Made by a program: the position numbers and the translations under genes. The notes beneath the pieces were generated by a model that saw only the letters and a list, made by a program, of their open reading frames with translations, ran no database searches and was not told the origin of the DNA. A DNA stretch of 64,000 nt from Sphingobacterium sp. CZ-UAM (GTDB lineage Bacteria > Bacteroidota > Bacteroidia > Sphingobacteriales > Sphingobacteriaceae), in contig NZ_MTCM01000006.1 of the NCBI RefSeq assembly GCF_002000245.1, forward strand, positions 1 through 64,000, read 5' to 3'. Positions 26,118 through 34,320 of the stretch are shown one piece after another; positions within the stretch are counted from its first letter, which is position 1, and each line of letters begins with the position of its first letter.

Positions 26118-27434
26118 ATGACTATGCAAGCACCTGATATTTCAAGAGCAAAATCTGCTGAATTATTTGAAAAAGCAAAACAATATTTCCCAGGCGGTGT
26201 GAACTCTCCGGTTCGGGCTTTTAAATCCGTATTTGGCACCCCATTATTTATAGAACGAGGCGACAAAGCACATCTTTGGGATGCCGATGGCAATGAGTTC
26301 ATCGATTTCTGCTGTTCGTGGGGTCCTTTGATTTTGGGACACAATAACGATCAAGTTCGCGAGGCCGTTGCCGCACAATTAAGTAAAGGATTGAGTTTTG
26401 GTGCCCCCACTGCGCTGGAAAATCAACTCGCCGAATTGATTATTGAAAAAAATAAATATATTGAGAAAATCCGCTTCGTCAGTTCAGGAACCGAGGCTGT
26501 GATGTCCGCAATCCGCTTGGCAAGAGGATATACCAAACGCGATAAGATCATCAAATTTGACGGATGTTACCATGGTCATTCGGATTCGCTTTTAGTGAAG
26601 GCTGGTTCTGGACTGGTTACTTTCGGAGAAACTTCTTCGGCTGGCGTTCCCAAAGCTTTTGCAGATGAAACAATCGTCATCGAGTTAAATGACAAAGAGG
26701 CGCTGAGAGCGGCTTTTACAGAATTTAAAGATCAGATTGCTGCAGTGATCATTGAAGGTATTCCAGCCAACAATGGTCTATTGATGCAATCCAAAGAATA
26801 CATGCATTTCCTACGTGATATCACAAAAGAAAATGGCAGTATGCTAATCATGGATGAGGTCATTACCGGATTCCGTATCGGTTTTGAAGGAGCGTCTGCT
26901 TACTACGAAATACAGCCGGATATTATCACCTATGGTAAGATTATAGGCGGTGGTATGCCAGTAGGAGCCTATGGAGCATCCAAAGAGCTTATGGCCTGTA
27001 TATCACCTGATGGTGCCGTTTATCAGGCTGGTACCTTATCAGGGAATCCTGTGGCCATGGCAGCAGGTATTGCAGCCTTAACTATTTTAGCGCAAGATGA
27101 TTTCTATACAAACTTAAATGCGAAAACTGCAGCATTCGTACAGAATCTGCGCGATTATATCGCTGAAAAAGGCTATAAAGTACAATTATTCCACGTTGCC
27201 TCTATTTTCTGGTTTGCATTTACTGAGCAAGAAGATATTAAGAAAGCAAGTGAAATTGATCCCGCTTCCATGGAATCCTATAAAATCATGCACCGCGAAC
27301 TCTTAAATAGAGGGGTTTATTTCGGTCCTTCGGGCTATGAAGTTGGTTTTGTTTCTGCGGCGCATACCGACGCGGATTTAAGTACCGCCAAGAAGCATAT
27401 TTTCGATGCTTTGGACATCGTCTTTCATCCATAA
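26118..27434 (+). CDS. hemL: Glutamate-1-semialdehyde 2,1-aminomutase
   Basis: PLP enzyme turning glutamate-1-semialdehyde into 5-aminolevulinate. The 438-residue protein shows PGGVNSPVRAFKSV (25-38), VSSGTEAVMSAIRLARG (121-137), GCYHGHSD (149-156) and the Schiff-base Lys274 in ITYGKIIGGGMPVGAYG. Its substrate is the product of HemA, the first gene of the block. Two ATG codons (26118, 26124) are possible starts. A strong terminator follows, closing the haem block; the later genes of the pathway are not in this window. Confidence 0.97.
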   Translation: MTMQAPDISRAKSAELFEKAKQYFPGGVNSPVRAFKSVFGTPLFIERGDKAHLWDADGNEFIDFCCSWGPLILGHNNDQVREAVAAQLSKGLSFGAPTALENQLAELIIEKNKYIEKIRFVSSGTEAVMSAIRLARGYTKRDKIIKFDGCYHGHSDSLLVKAGSGLVTFGETSSAGVPKAFADETIVIELNDKEALRAAFTEFKDQIAAVIIEGIPANNGLLMQSKEYMHFLRDITKENGSMLIMDEVITGFRIGFEGASAYYEIQPDIITYGKIIGGGMPVGAYGASKELMACISPDGAVYQAGTLSGNPVAMAAGIAALTILAQDDFYTNLNAKTAAFVQNLRDYIAEKGYKVQLFHVASIFWFAFTEQEDIKKASEIDPASMESYKIMHRELLNRGVYFGPSGYEVGFVSAAHTDADLSTAKKHIFDALDIVFHP

Positions 27435-27453
27435 AAGGAAAGTATAATACAAC

Positions 27454-27490
27454 AATGCCCCAAAAACTAAAATAGTTTTTGGGGCATTTA
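27454..27490 (+). terminator. Terminator of the haem gene block
   Basis: AATGCCCCAAAAACTA pairs perfectly with TAGTTTTTGGGGCATT around a 3-base loop, followed by TT. Confidence 0.92.
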
Positions 27491-27521
27491 TATGCTGTTT
27501 AATCAAGAATCTCTGTCTGAA

Positions 27522-28100
27522 CTAAAGCTCCTGTTGAACTACAGTATGGGTATCAGCCAATTTAGTAGTGCGCTTTTTATCCTTCGATTTTATCTTATTC
27601 AATCCCTGAACAAGCTCATCCAGCGAAAACTTACCTTTTATATCCATAAATACACTTTCATCTCCTTCGTCATGGACCAATAGCGAAACCCGGCTGATCA
27701 CATTATCTTTATCAATGCGCGCATTAATTGAGATCTCCTCCCCTTCACTGTTAATCACCAGTAGCTCCTCAAATTTATTTTTCTTTAAAAACTTATGGTA
27801 ATCCTCCAGAATCAACGCATTCTTTTCCTGATCATTATTTGATAACGTCATCATCCTGAATTTTTTCAACTTTTTGACGATATCCGCCATGACCTTTGCA
27901 TCCTCATCGTTCTCATCCTGCAAGGCCTTTTTGATAAATGGTTTTGTCAACCACATCGGCAAATTGATGGCAACGATCTCTGCATTATTCGAAACATTGG
28001 ATCCCCTGACGAAATCCATGTTGGAGCCTTTTTTAATGATGCAGGATTGCAATGAAAATAGCACTCCAATTAGGCATAACAATGTTAGTAATCTCTTCAT
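27522..28100 (-). CDS. DUF4252 lipoprotein
   Basis: 192 residues with a lipoprotein signal (lipobox FSLQSC, Cys19), so it is anchored to a membrane after export. The body follows the DUF4252 plan: NAEIVAINLPMWLTKPFIKK near 39-58, KLKKFRMMTLSN near 77-88, then DYHKFLKKNKFEELLVINSEGEEISI (as DYHKFLKKNKFEELL and EGEEISI) and a strand VSLLVHDEGDESVFMDIKGKF near 139-159. It is the last gene of the ECF sigma operon, 5 bases after its homologue. The family's function is unknown, but it recurs with ECF sigma factors in Bacteroidota. Confidence 0.8.
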   Translation of the reverse strand: MKRLLTLLCLIGVLFSLQSCIIKKGSNMDFVRGSNVSNNAEIVAINLPMWLTKPFIKKALQDENDEDAKVMADIVKKLKKFRMMTLSNNDQEKNALILEDYHKFLKKNKFEELLVINSEGEEISINARIDKDNVISRVSLLVHDEGDESVFMDIKGKFSLDELVQGLNKIKSKDKKRTTKLADTHTVVQQEL

Positions 28101-28105
28101 AACGT

Positions 28106-28627
28106 TTACTTTTTATTGTTATTCTGTTTGTCTTTATTTACTTTGTTGCTTCCCTCATTGACCAAGTTAGTCACGTCTTTCAAAGGAATTGCCCCGTCAA
28201 GAATCATAAATAAGTTCTGCCCATCTCCATTTATTGTCAGCAACAAATTATTTAGGATATCCGCATTCGCAGACATATTTTCAACCATGAACCGGATGTC
28301 TTGACCTTCATTATTGAGCGACATAAGTTCCTCGTATTTTAAGTTTGAAACAGCTCCACGAATAATACCCGTCAAGTCCTTATCTTCGCCATCTTCTACA
28401 ATCAACATACGTAAAGATTTAACATTCTTGAGTAGCGGTGTAATCGTCTGCATATCCTCATCATCAATTTTTAAGTTTCCCAACAATTTGAACATAGGGG
28501 CGCCAATTTTAAGCGTCGTTACTCCTTTTTTCCCTTGATATTGCTCGAAAAGTTTATCTAACTTGGAAATCTGTGCGTTTGCCATACTTGCTACAAGTAA
28601 TAGGCAAGCTATTAATAATCCTTTCAT
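28106..28627 (-). CDS. DUF4252 secreted protein
   Basis: 173 residues with a signal peptide cut after ANA (about residue 18) and no lipobox cysteine, unlike its downstream homologue. It repeats the DUF4252 pattern: KLDKLFEQYQGKKGVTTLKI (22-41), NVKSLRMLIVEDGED (about 68-82), YEELMSLNNEGQDIRFMVE (about 98-116) and NLFMILDGAI. The C-terminal tail is rich in Asn and Lys. It lies 6 bases after the anti-sigma-like gene and 5 before the second DUF4252 gene; the pair arose by tandem duplication. Confidence 0.8.
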   Translation of the reverse strand: MKGLLIACLLLVASMANAQISKLDKLFEQYQGKKGVTTLKIGAPMFKLLGNLKIDDEDMQTITPLLKNVKSLRMLIVEDGEDKDLTGIIRGAVSNLKYEELMSLNNEGQDIRFMVENMSANADILNNLLLTINGDGQNLFMILDGAIPLKDVTNLVNEGSNKVNKDKQNNNKK

Positions 28628-28633
28628 ATTATT

Positions 28634-29323
28634 TTAGTTAATCGATATTGACATTTGTTTTATATTCATTGCTTTATCTACACCATTTTCCAGATTATTT
28701 GCCAATAATCCCAGTGAACGGAGCGTCAGTTCTACAGCCTCCTCTTCGTTGGCAACAGGTTTACCGTTTAATACAACATAATCCGCTTGATAGCCTTCCT
28801 CCATTTGTTTTAAAGATTGGACAGCCTTCTTCTTTTTCGCCATCATTCGCTTTGATTGCACCTGCTGATTGGAATGCGTCGAAGTATTTGCCATGAGCAT
28901 TGCACTTCGTTTCCTGTCCCCGCTTGTTATGGTCTCCACGTCCGAATGAACTGTTGCTTCACTGTGCTCCGTCAGCTCCGTTGTCGACGGTCTTTGAGGT
29001 TCTTTCAGCTCTTTATTAGCAAGTACCGACGGCTGTGTTGCTGGCTCTTGATTCAGATAAAAGGTTAATCCCATAACCGCTAGGAGAATTGCCGCAGCAG
29101 CATATTTTATCCAGATATTGTCTCGCCATTTGATGATTTTCTTATCTGCTTTGACTTGATTTTCAAAATCCTCAAACGACCAGTCCATTTTCACATTCTT
29201 TTCCTGATCTAATAGCTGAAAAAACAGTTCATCCGATTTTTTCAGTTCCCTTTCTTCCTCCGATGACGACTTGCCATCAAAGTACTTATCTTTCAATTCC
29301 GCTAATCTTCTGTTTTTCATCAT
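28634..29323 (-). CDS. Putative anti-sigma-factor membrane protein
   Basis: 229 residues from the ATG at 29323 (a GTG six codons upstream is less likely). The N-terminal 80 residues are charged and helical (KNRRLAELKDKYFDGKSSS), then one transmembrane helix (about 83-102, KYAAAAILLAVMGLTFYL) and a low-complexity outer part rich in Thr, Ser and Glu ending with a helical domain. Gene order directly after an ECF sigma factor and the single-helix topology are those of an anti-sigma factor, but the zinc-binding HxxxCxxC motif is absent, so the assignment rests on context. Confidence 0.6.
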   Translation of the reverse strand: MMKNRRLAELKDKYFDGKSSSEEERELKKSDELFFQLLDQEKNVKMDWSFEDFENQVKADKKIIKWRDNIWIKYAAAAILLAVMGLTFYLNQEPATQPSVLANKELKEPQRPSTTELTEHSEATVHSDVETITSGDRKRSAMLMANTSTHSNQQVQSKRMMAKKKKAVQSLKQMEEGYQADYVVLNGKPVANEEEAVELTLRSLGLLANNLENGVDKAMNIKQMSISIN

Positions 29324-29361
29324 TACAAATTTGAGTTTCACTATTAATGAAGCTATTAGAT

Positions 29362-29877
29362 CTATTTTTTATTTGAATAAATCCGGAAGCTTTCATAATC
29401 AAATAGCTTTGTCAGCTGCTCCTTTACTTTCTGTCTAGCCCGCATCAGATTCACTCTGACGGCAGACTCCCCCATTTCCAATACTTCACCGATCTCCTCT
29501 ATATCATAATCTTCCACGTCGCGCAGGTGCATCACAAGACGCTGCTTCTCGGGCAATGAGTTGATCATTTCCAAAATGATTTCTTTCGTATTTCCAACAG
29601 CATTTTCTGTTGTTGAAATAATCTGATGTTGTTCGGCAAAATCTGTACGGACCTTATCTCTTTTTATCCGGTTTAGCGCTTCATTTTTAACACTTTGCAT
29701 GCAAAAGGCCTCCAAATTCCTATATTGATACAATTTATCTTTCGCCTGCCATAGACGCATCATCACATTTTGCACCGCATCAAAGGCTTCATCATCATCA
29801 ACCAAGATCCGTTTCGCAAAGCGAAATAGCTTATCCTTATGGACGAAAACGGTATTTTTAAATTGCTCTTGGTTCAT
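29362..29877 (-). CDS. ECF-type RNA polymerase sigma factor
   Basis: 171 residues with sigma-70 regions 2 and 4 only: RFAKRILVDDDEAFDAVQNVMMRLWQ (region 2, as RILVDDDEAFDAVQNVMMRLW about 24-44) and NSLPEKQRLVMHLRDVEDYDIEEIGEVLE (region 4, as LPEKQRLVMHLRDVEDYDI about 109-127) followed by GESAVRVNLMRARQKVKEQL. It heads an operon of anti-sigma-like protein and two DUF4252 proteins, which are probably its regulator and targets or sensors. The stimulus is unknown. Confidence 0.93.
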   Translation of the reverse strand: MNQEQFKNTVFVHKDKLFRFAKRILVDDDEAFDAVQNVMMRLWQAKDKLYQYRNLEAFCMQSVKNEALNRIKRDKVRTDFAEQHQIISTTENAVGNTKEIILEMINSLPEKQRLVMHLRDVEDYDIEEIGEVLEMGESAVRVNLMRARQKVKEQLTKLFDYESFRIYSNKK

Positions 29878-30253
29878 TTTAATATTTGGTATGAGATGAT
29901 AGCTTTGAGATTTTGATTGTACAAACCTGCTTACCTACTTTTTCTCTATTCGTTTTAAATACGCGCTATTTCATTTCCTTTATCATTTTGCATTCTATAT
30001 AAGCAAGACATCTCAAGCGTCCTATTTATTACATCTAATATGAATATTTTTTTAAATATTTATTTCTTCAAATTATAGGTCCTGCTTGTTCTGGGTTCTT
30101 ATCTGCTTTCAAGAACAATTAATCAAGTGTTGTTCCAGCTGAATATAATATATTTTTACAATCAAAAGCTTGTTTTCTCCATGCTAACAAACAAAAGGTC
30201 CTGTACACTTGTTATTTAAAATGCTGAGTGTTAAAAATTTAAACAAAAAAATC
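29878..30253. other. Intergenic region between the ECF operon and a lipoprotein gene
   Basis: 375 AT-rich bases between divergent genes. It must hold the promoters of both transcription units, but no perfect TTTG-N19-TAnnTTTG pair was found; TAGCTTTG at 29900-29907 is the best -7-like word. ECF-dependent promoters would not show this consensus. No gene is seen. Confidence 0.5.
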
Positions 30254-31090
30254 ATGAAGTACTACAGAATTACAGGCATTACCGCCGCATTAAGTTTGCT
30301 AATGGGGGTTATTGGATGTAATAATTCAACCAAGAAGAGCACCGACCATACAGATTCAATGACTGATGCTGATACAAGTATTGCACAGAAAATGGATTCC
30401 ATTTCGGTTAGTCCAATTTCAGATTCGAAACAATTTCCTGGAGCGAGTCTAGGAATCGCTTCGGTAAGCGCTGAAAAAGTAGGCACAGACTCTGCAAAAG
30501 TTACAGTGAAATATAATGTCAGCAACTTTAAGCTTACTCAAATGACAACGGACGAGCATGCAGCTCACATGGCCAACTCGCATGATGGACAGCATATCCA
30601 CTTTATTTTGGACAACAAACCATATACTGCATTATATAAACCGGAGCATAGTGTCACTTTGGCTTTAAATTCAGAACATTATCTCTTGTCGTTTTTGTCC
30701 CGCTCTTATCACGAATCCATTAAAACAACGGAGGCCTCAAAATTGATTAAATTCAAGATAGATGCAACGGGAAAATTGACACAGGAGCCAGCGCCCAAAG
30801 GAGCATCCTTATTCTATTCTCGTCCAAAAGGAGAATACAAAGGAGATGAAACCAAAAATGTCCTTTTAGATTTTTATCTGGTCAATACCAATATTGCCCC
30901 AGACGGAAATAAGGTGATAGCAGATATCAACGGACAGACATTTACATTGGATAAATGGGGACCCTATGAGATTAAGGGCTTACCTATGGGAAATAACAAA
31001 GTAAAATTAACCTTGGTAGATAAAGAGGGAAATGCCGTTACCGGCGATAACGTATCGATAGAACGAGATATTAAACTCTCCGAAAAATAG
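30254..31090 (+). CDS. Lipoprotein of unknown function
   Basis: 278 residues from ATG 30254 (MKYYRITGITAAL); an upstream in-frame start adds unrelated residues. A lipoprotein signal ends in GVIGC, and a Ser/Thr/Asp-rich linker (about 22-55) precedes two beta-rich repeats. The first holds a histidine cluster, HAAHMANSHDGQHIHFILDN (about 101-120), that could bind metal; the second part ends in AVTGDNVSIERDIKLSEK. No family is firmly recognised. It is monocistronic with a very strong terminator. Confidence 0.7.
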   Translation: MKYYRITGITAALSLLMGVIGCNNSTKKSTDHTDSMTDADTSIAQKMDSISVSPISDSKQFPGASLGIASVSAEKVGTDSAKVTVKYNVSNFKLTQMTTDEHAAHMANSHDGQHIHFILDNKPYTALYKPEHSVTLALNSEHYLLSFLSRSYHESIKTTEASKLIKFKIDATGKLTQEPAPKGASLFYSRPKGEYKGDETKNVLLDFYLVNTNIAPDGNKVIADINGQTFTLDKWGPYEIKGLPMGNNKVKLTLVDKEGNAVTGDNVSIERDIKLSEK

Positions 31091-31096
31091 TCATTT

Positions 31097-31137
31097 AAAA
31101 ACAAGAGAGTCGCATTTGGATGCGACTCTCTTGTTTT
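31097..31137 (+). terminator. Terminator of the lipoprotein gene
   Basis: An 18-bp perfect stem (AAAACAAGAGAGTCGCAT with its complement) and a 4-base loop, symmetrical A and T runs, so it may also serve the converging gene. Confidence 0.92.
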
Positions 31138-31176
31138 ATTACCGATCGTTATGCCTAAATAATTTGTTTTTTATCT

Positions 31177-32472
31177 TTATGGCAATTTCTCAAAATCAAT
31201 TTTCGGAGCCGTATTTTTATTGACAAACTCAAATTTGCTGCCCGGTTTAACAATCTCATTAAAGAAACCGCCATTTCTTAAAAAGTAGCCATTTTTTGTT
31301 CTTCCCCCCATCGCATCAATACGTTGATGAGCGCGGTAGGTATTATCGACACTAAATGAAGCCGATTGAACGGCGCGCCATTGACCGTCATAAACCCATT
31401 GATTTTTAAATTCCACCTGTCTACCTAAATACCCTTGATTGGGACTAAAATTCTCTAAGAAACTATGAAATCTCTTTAAATACGTATTTGTTTGCGGACG
31501 TTTGAAACTAGCAATTACATTCCATGCATTTTCCTCCGGCACAAAAAACCAGGCAGTATAGTCGGTATTTCCTTTTCCATCCGGAACGCCTTTCAACAAG
31601 AATTTATAGGTTTCACCCGCTTTCCAGAAATATTTACGGTAACTCTGTCCACCGGATCCCTCATTGCCAAATTCTCCTGTATGCACGTCTTTTCCTTTCT
31701 TCAATAAATGGATCTTTTGTTCATCTGGAATACTTTTCGGGTCATCTGTATGAAAAGGGCTCCAAACCGAAAATAAAATACGTCGTTCGGTTTCCGAATT
31801 CACCTGTATACCAAAATATCCCTCTCCAAAGCCATTTGCCATAAAATATGAGCCGACTTTATCCTCACCTTTTGGGACAGTTACCTCATTGTAATAATAG
31901 CTGACATTTCCCTCACTCGGTATCGTATAATTTAAGTGACAGGAAGGACCACGACGTGACCAATAGTAATAATCAGGATCATTTGAGTAGGTAAGTCCTT
32001 CAGATGCAGCTTCTCCACTAACGATTAATTCCGTTACATCGGCAAACCTATCACTCGACTTACTTAATCCTTTTAAATTCACCTGTACGTAGCCCGGCGT
32101 TTTGACATCAATAGACAAAGCCGCTGTTTCGACTAACTCAGTCCCTTTGATATCCAAAGAACTCTTTTTGCCCAAAGCAGAAATCTCTATTTTGGAGGAA
32201 TTTCCGGCATGAGCTTTTGCTTTGAGTCTTAATTCGAGGTTCCCCGTTTTCTCCGTTCTGAAATATACCGATGCAATGCTTTGATCACTTGACCATTTTA
32301 CCAATCCATTGCGTCCGGAAATTTCCGCACCACCATCTTGGCCGGTAGTAATAAAAGCATTGCCCGCAAGCGGTACGGCATAGGATTTTATAGCAGTTTG
32401 CGCGTTAACACCTAATGAAAGGCAAGATAAGGCACCTATGAAGAGGTGCTTGATAAAGAATTTTCTTTTCAT
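31177..32472 (-). CDS. Secreted DUF3472 protein
   Basis: 431 residues from ATG 32472 (an ATG six codons upstream is also possible) with a signal peptide ending near VNAQ. The N-terminal 150 residues form a beta-rich domain like those appended to Bacteroidota carbohydrate-active or surface proteins (DUF5077 type), and the C-terminal part is DUF3472: DYYYWSRRGPSCHLNYTIP near 162-180, YYYNEVTVPKGED, GEGYFGIQVNSETERRILFSVW (as GYFGIQVNSETERRILFSVW) and NGGFF near the end. Such proteins are probably exported carbohydrate-binding or -cleaving proteins, but no reaction is known. It is monocistronic. Confidence 0.78.
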   Translation of the reverse strand: MKRKFFIKHLFIGALSCLSLGVNAQTAIKSYAVPLAGNAFITTGQDGGAEISGRNGLVKWSSDQSIASVYFRTEKTGNLELRLKAKAHAGNSSKIEISALGKKSSLDIKGTELVETAALSIDVKTPGYVQVNLKGLSKSSDRFADVTELIVSGEAASEGLTYSNDPDYYYWSRRGPSCHLNYTIPSEGNVSYYYNEVTVPKGEDKVGSYFMANGFGEGYFGIQVNSETERRILFSVWSPFHTDDPKSIPDEQKIHLLKKGKDVHTGEFGNEGSGGQSYRKYFWKAGETYKFLLKGVPDGKGNTDYTAWFFVPEENAWNVIASFKRPQTNTYLKRFHSFLENFSPNQGYLGRQVEFKNQWVYDGQWRAVQSASFSVDNTYRAHQRIDAMGGRTKNGYFLRNGGFFNEIVKPGSKFEFVNKNTAPKIDFEKLP

Positions 32473-32733
32473 CTGTTTAAATTTTTTCATCTCTTGTCTG
32501 TTACCGTGGCTACTTATGTTACCTAAGCTACCAGGGTTTTATAGGAATTGAAGGATATCAATCCTACTTATCGAACATAAACCTTCTTATAGCAATTCCG
32601 TTGATATAAGCGTGAATTTATATTGGTTCTTGAAAACTGTATTATTTTGATGAAGATAAGGCTTAGATTGACAGAAAAAGAAAGGAAATGTATATCAATC
32701 GATTGTGTAAAAAAAATAGTAATAAATCAATGC

Positions 32734-33465
32734 CTATTCATGTAAACCGAGTTCGGCAACCATCTTCTGATAGTTATTCAGGAAATACCTATAAAGTTTA
32801 AACTGTTCCGTTTCTTCATAGTCCACCTGTTGCAAGCCCAGTTCCGACACGGTGTAAATCTCCGCGTCCGGATAGGCCAACAAAATTGGTGAGTGGGTGG
32901 CGATAATAAATTGGGATTTATTATTCACCAGTTGATTCATCCTTGTTAAGAGCCGTAATTGACTATTGATGGAAAGTGCTGATTCAGGCTCATCAAGCAG
33001 ATACAGGCCACGTCCCGAAAAGCGTCTATGCATTAAATTAAGAAAACTCTCCCCATGAGAGCATTCATGTAATGAGCCGCCATAACTTTTCTGTAGAGCT
33101 CCCTGATCTCCTTCAAATATATCATCAACCTCAGTCGCCACATTATAAAAGCTCTCGGCCCTTAGGAAAAATCCATCGTTTTCACGGAAGGCTGTTCTTA
33201 TGACCTGCAGATCTTTAAAAAGTTCGGAATGGGAATCTTTCGTATGAAAATTAAAGTTTTTAGTTCCTCCTTCGGGATTAAAGCCAGCATTAATTGCAAT
33301 GGCTTCAACTAATGTAGATTTCCCGGAACCATTCTCTCCAATGATAAAGGTTACAGGGGATCTAAACCGCAACTCACTCAGGTTCAATATTGAAGCAATA
33401 TTAAACGGATAGGCGATTCGATCTCCGATTGGTTTTGTGTTTTTTATGGAATGAATATAGTACAT
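32734..33465 (-). CDS. AAA-type ATPase (ABC-like, AAA_21)
   Basis: 243-residue cytoplasmic P-loop ATPase with Walker A GENGSGKST (about 41-49), an ABC-like signature region HECSHGESFLNL (about 141-152), Walker B RGLYLLDEPESAL (about 160-172) and the switch IIATHSPILLAYPD (about 197-210). The frame continues upstream for about 70 residues, but that part overlaps the DUF1648 gene and has no family resemblance, so MYYIHSIKNTKPIGD at 33465 is chosen. Small stand-alone ATPases of this group have been tied to DNA repair or defence, but no partner gene is adjacent, so its job is unknown. Confidence 0.82.
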   Translation of the reverse strand: MYYIHSIKNTKPIGDRIAYPFNIASILNLSELRFRSPVTFIIGENGSGKSTLVEAIAINAGFNPEGGTKNFNFHTKDSHSELFKDLQVIRTAFRENDGFFLRAESFYNVATEVDDIFEGDQGALQKSYGGSLHECSHGESFLNLMHRRFSGRGLYLLDEPESALSINSQLRLLTRMNQLVNNKSQFIIATHSPILLAYPDAEIYTVSELGLQQVDYEETEQFKLYRYFLNNYQKMVAELGLHE

Positions 33466-33488
33466 AGGATGTGATACTAATATAGGTA

Positions 33489-33935
33489 CTAAGCTTTCCG
33501 GAATCCTTGTGCAACATAATAGATTACCGGAATAAAAATAAATCCCAGTGTCAGCGGAAAAAACCATTTGCCCAGCCCATCTGAAGTTCCGGCCGAATTT
33601 GGAATAGTCTTGAAAGTGATTACAGCCAAAATAACTACAATAATAAATTTCAAATACCGGATCAAGCGGCATGCATTTGTATATTGCCGAAAAGCATTCT
33701 CTGCTGTTATCTTAACCGAATAATTGAAAATATGTGGAAATCGATTTAGGATGGTCATCCCAATAAATAGTATTGTAGCTAAAAGCGGTAAAGCTAAAAT
33801 AGTCTCTTTGCCACCGAAATGATCTGCTTTGCCCGCGGCATCATAATGTACGGGAATAGTCTCGGGTAACTTATTATAATTGATCGCAATCAGACACCAT
33901 AGTGCGAATAAGGACAGGTAGCCGATTAATTCCAA
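33489..33935 (-). CDS. DUF1648-type membrane protein
   Basis: 148 residues with four predicted membrane segments (about 3-19, 45-66, 94-112, 122-142). The motif LPETIPVHYDAAGKADHFGGKE (as LPETIPVHYDAAGKADHFGG, about 23-42) is the DUF1648 signature found in SdpI-like proteins. SdpI proteins give immunity to peptide toxins in Bacillus, but most members are of unknown role. The best start appears to be TTG. The ATPase gene begins 23 bases downstream, so the two may be co-transcribed. Confidence 0.75.
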   Translation of the reverse strand: MELIGYLSLFALWCLIAINYNKLPETIPVHYDAAGKADHFGGKETILALPLLATILFIGMTILNRFPHIFNYSVKITAENAFRQYTNACRLIRYLKFIIVVILAVITFKTIPNSAGTSDGLGKWFFPLTLGFIFIPVIYYVAQGFRKA

Positions 33936-34320
33936 TATTTGTCTCCCAAGGTAAGCTCAGGTTGTATCTGGGGTCTTTCTTCCATTCTAAAATTGGTTAA
34001 CGCTGCTTAGAAATAGTGAAATAAGACAATTTCGCCTCCATTATTGATACGAAGTTAAGAAACATGCAGGAACAATACAATCTGGTAAACTAAGTATTAA
34101 ATTAGTCAAACAAACGTTGATACCAGCCAATACTTTGAAACATATAGAGTACCCCATCACTTCACCAACCATTAGTGGATATAAAAAAAGTGAAGAGCGT
34201 GTCCCCTTCACTTTTCCACACAGTGTTAACAATTATGTTGATAACTATATTTTATAAGGTTTTTACCTGCTTCTATTATTCACATTCTGTTAATACAGCT
34301 GTTGATTAAATCGCAAGTAT
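33936..34320. other. Intergenic region with a terminator and a DnaA-box-like cluster
   Basis: 385 AT-rich bases without a credible gene. It holds a hairpin at 34186-34215 and, right after it, three 9-base words resembling DnaA boxes within 73 bp: TTTTCCACA (34212), TTATCAACA on the minus strand (34244-34236) and TTATTCACA (34276). TTATTCACA is a perfect TTATNCACA match; the other two differ by one base. The surrounding DNA is AT-rich. This could be an origin element, a DnaA-titration site, or chance. Confidence 0.4.
34186..34215. terminator. Terminator downstream of argC
   Basis: AAAAGTGAAG pairs with CTTCACTTTT (10 bp, 10-base loop) with A/T runs on both sides; for argC, transcribed leftwards, it lies about 105 bases past the stop. 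Confidence 0.75.

Noticed and set aside
33466..33672. N-terminal extension of the AAA ATPase
   Set aside because: It overlaps the DUF1648 gene in another frame and has no ATPase-family resemblance.
34041..34232. 63-residue frame on the minus strand upstream of the DUF1648 gene
   Set aside because: It runs through a terminator hairpin and has no recognisable features or promoter.
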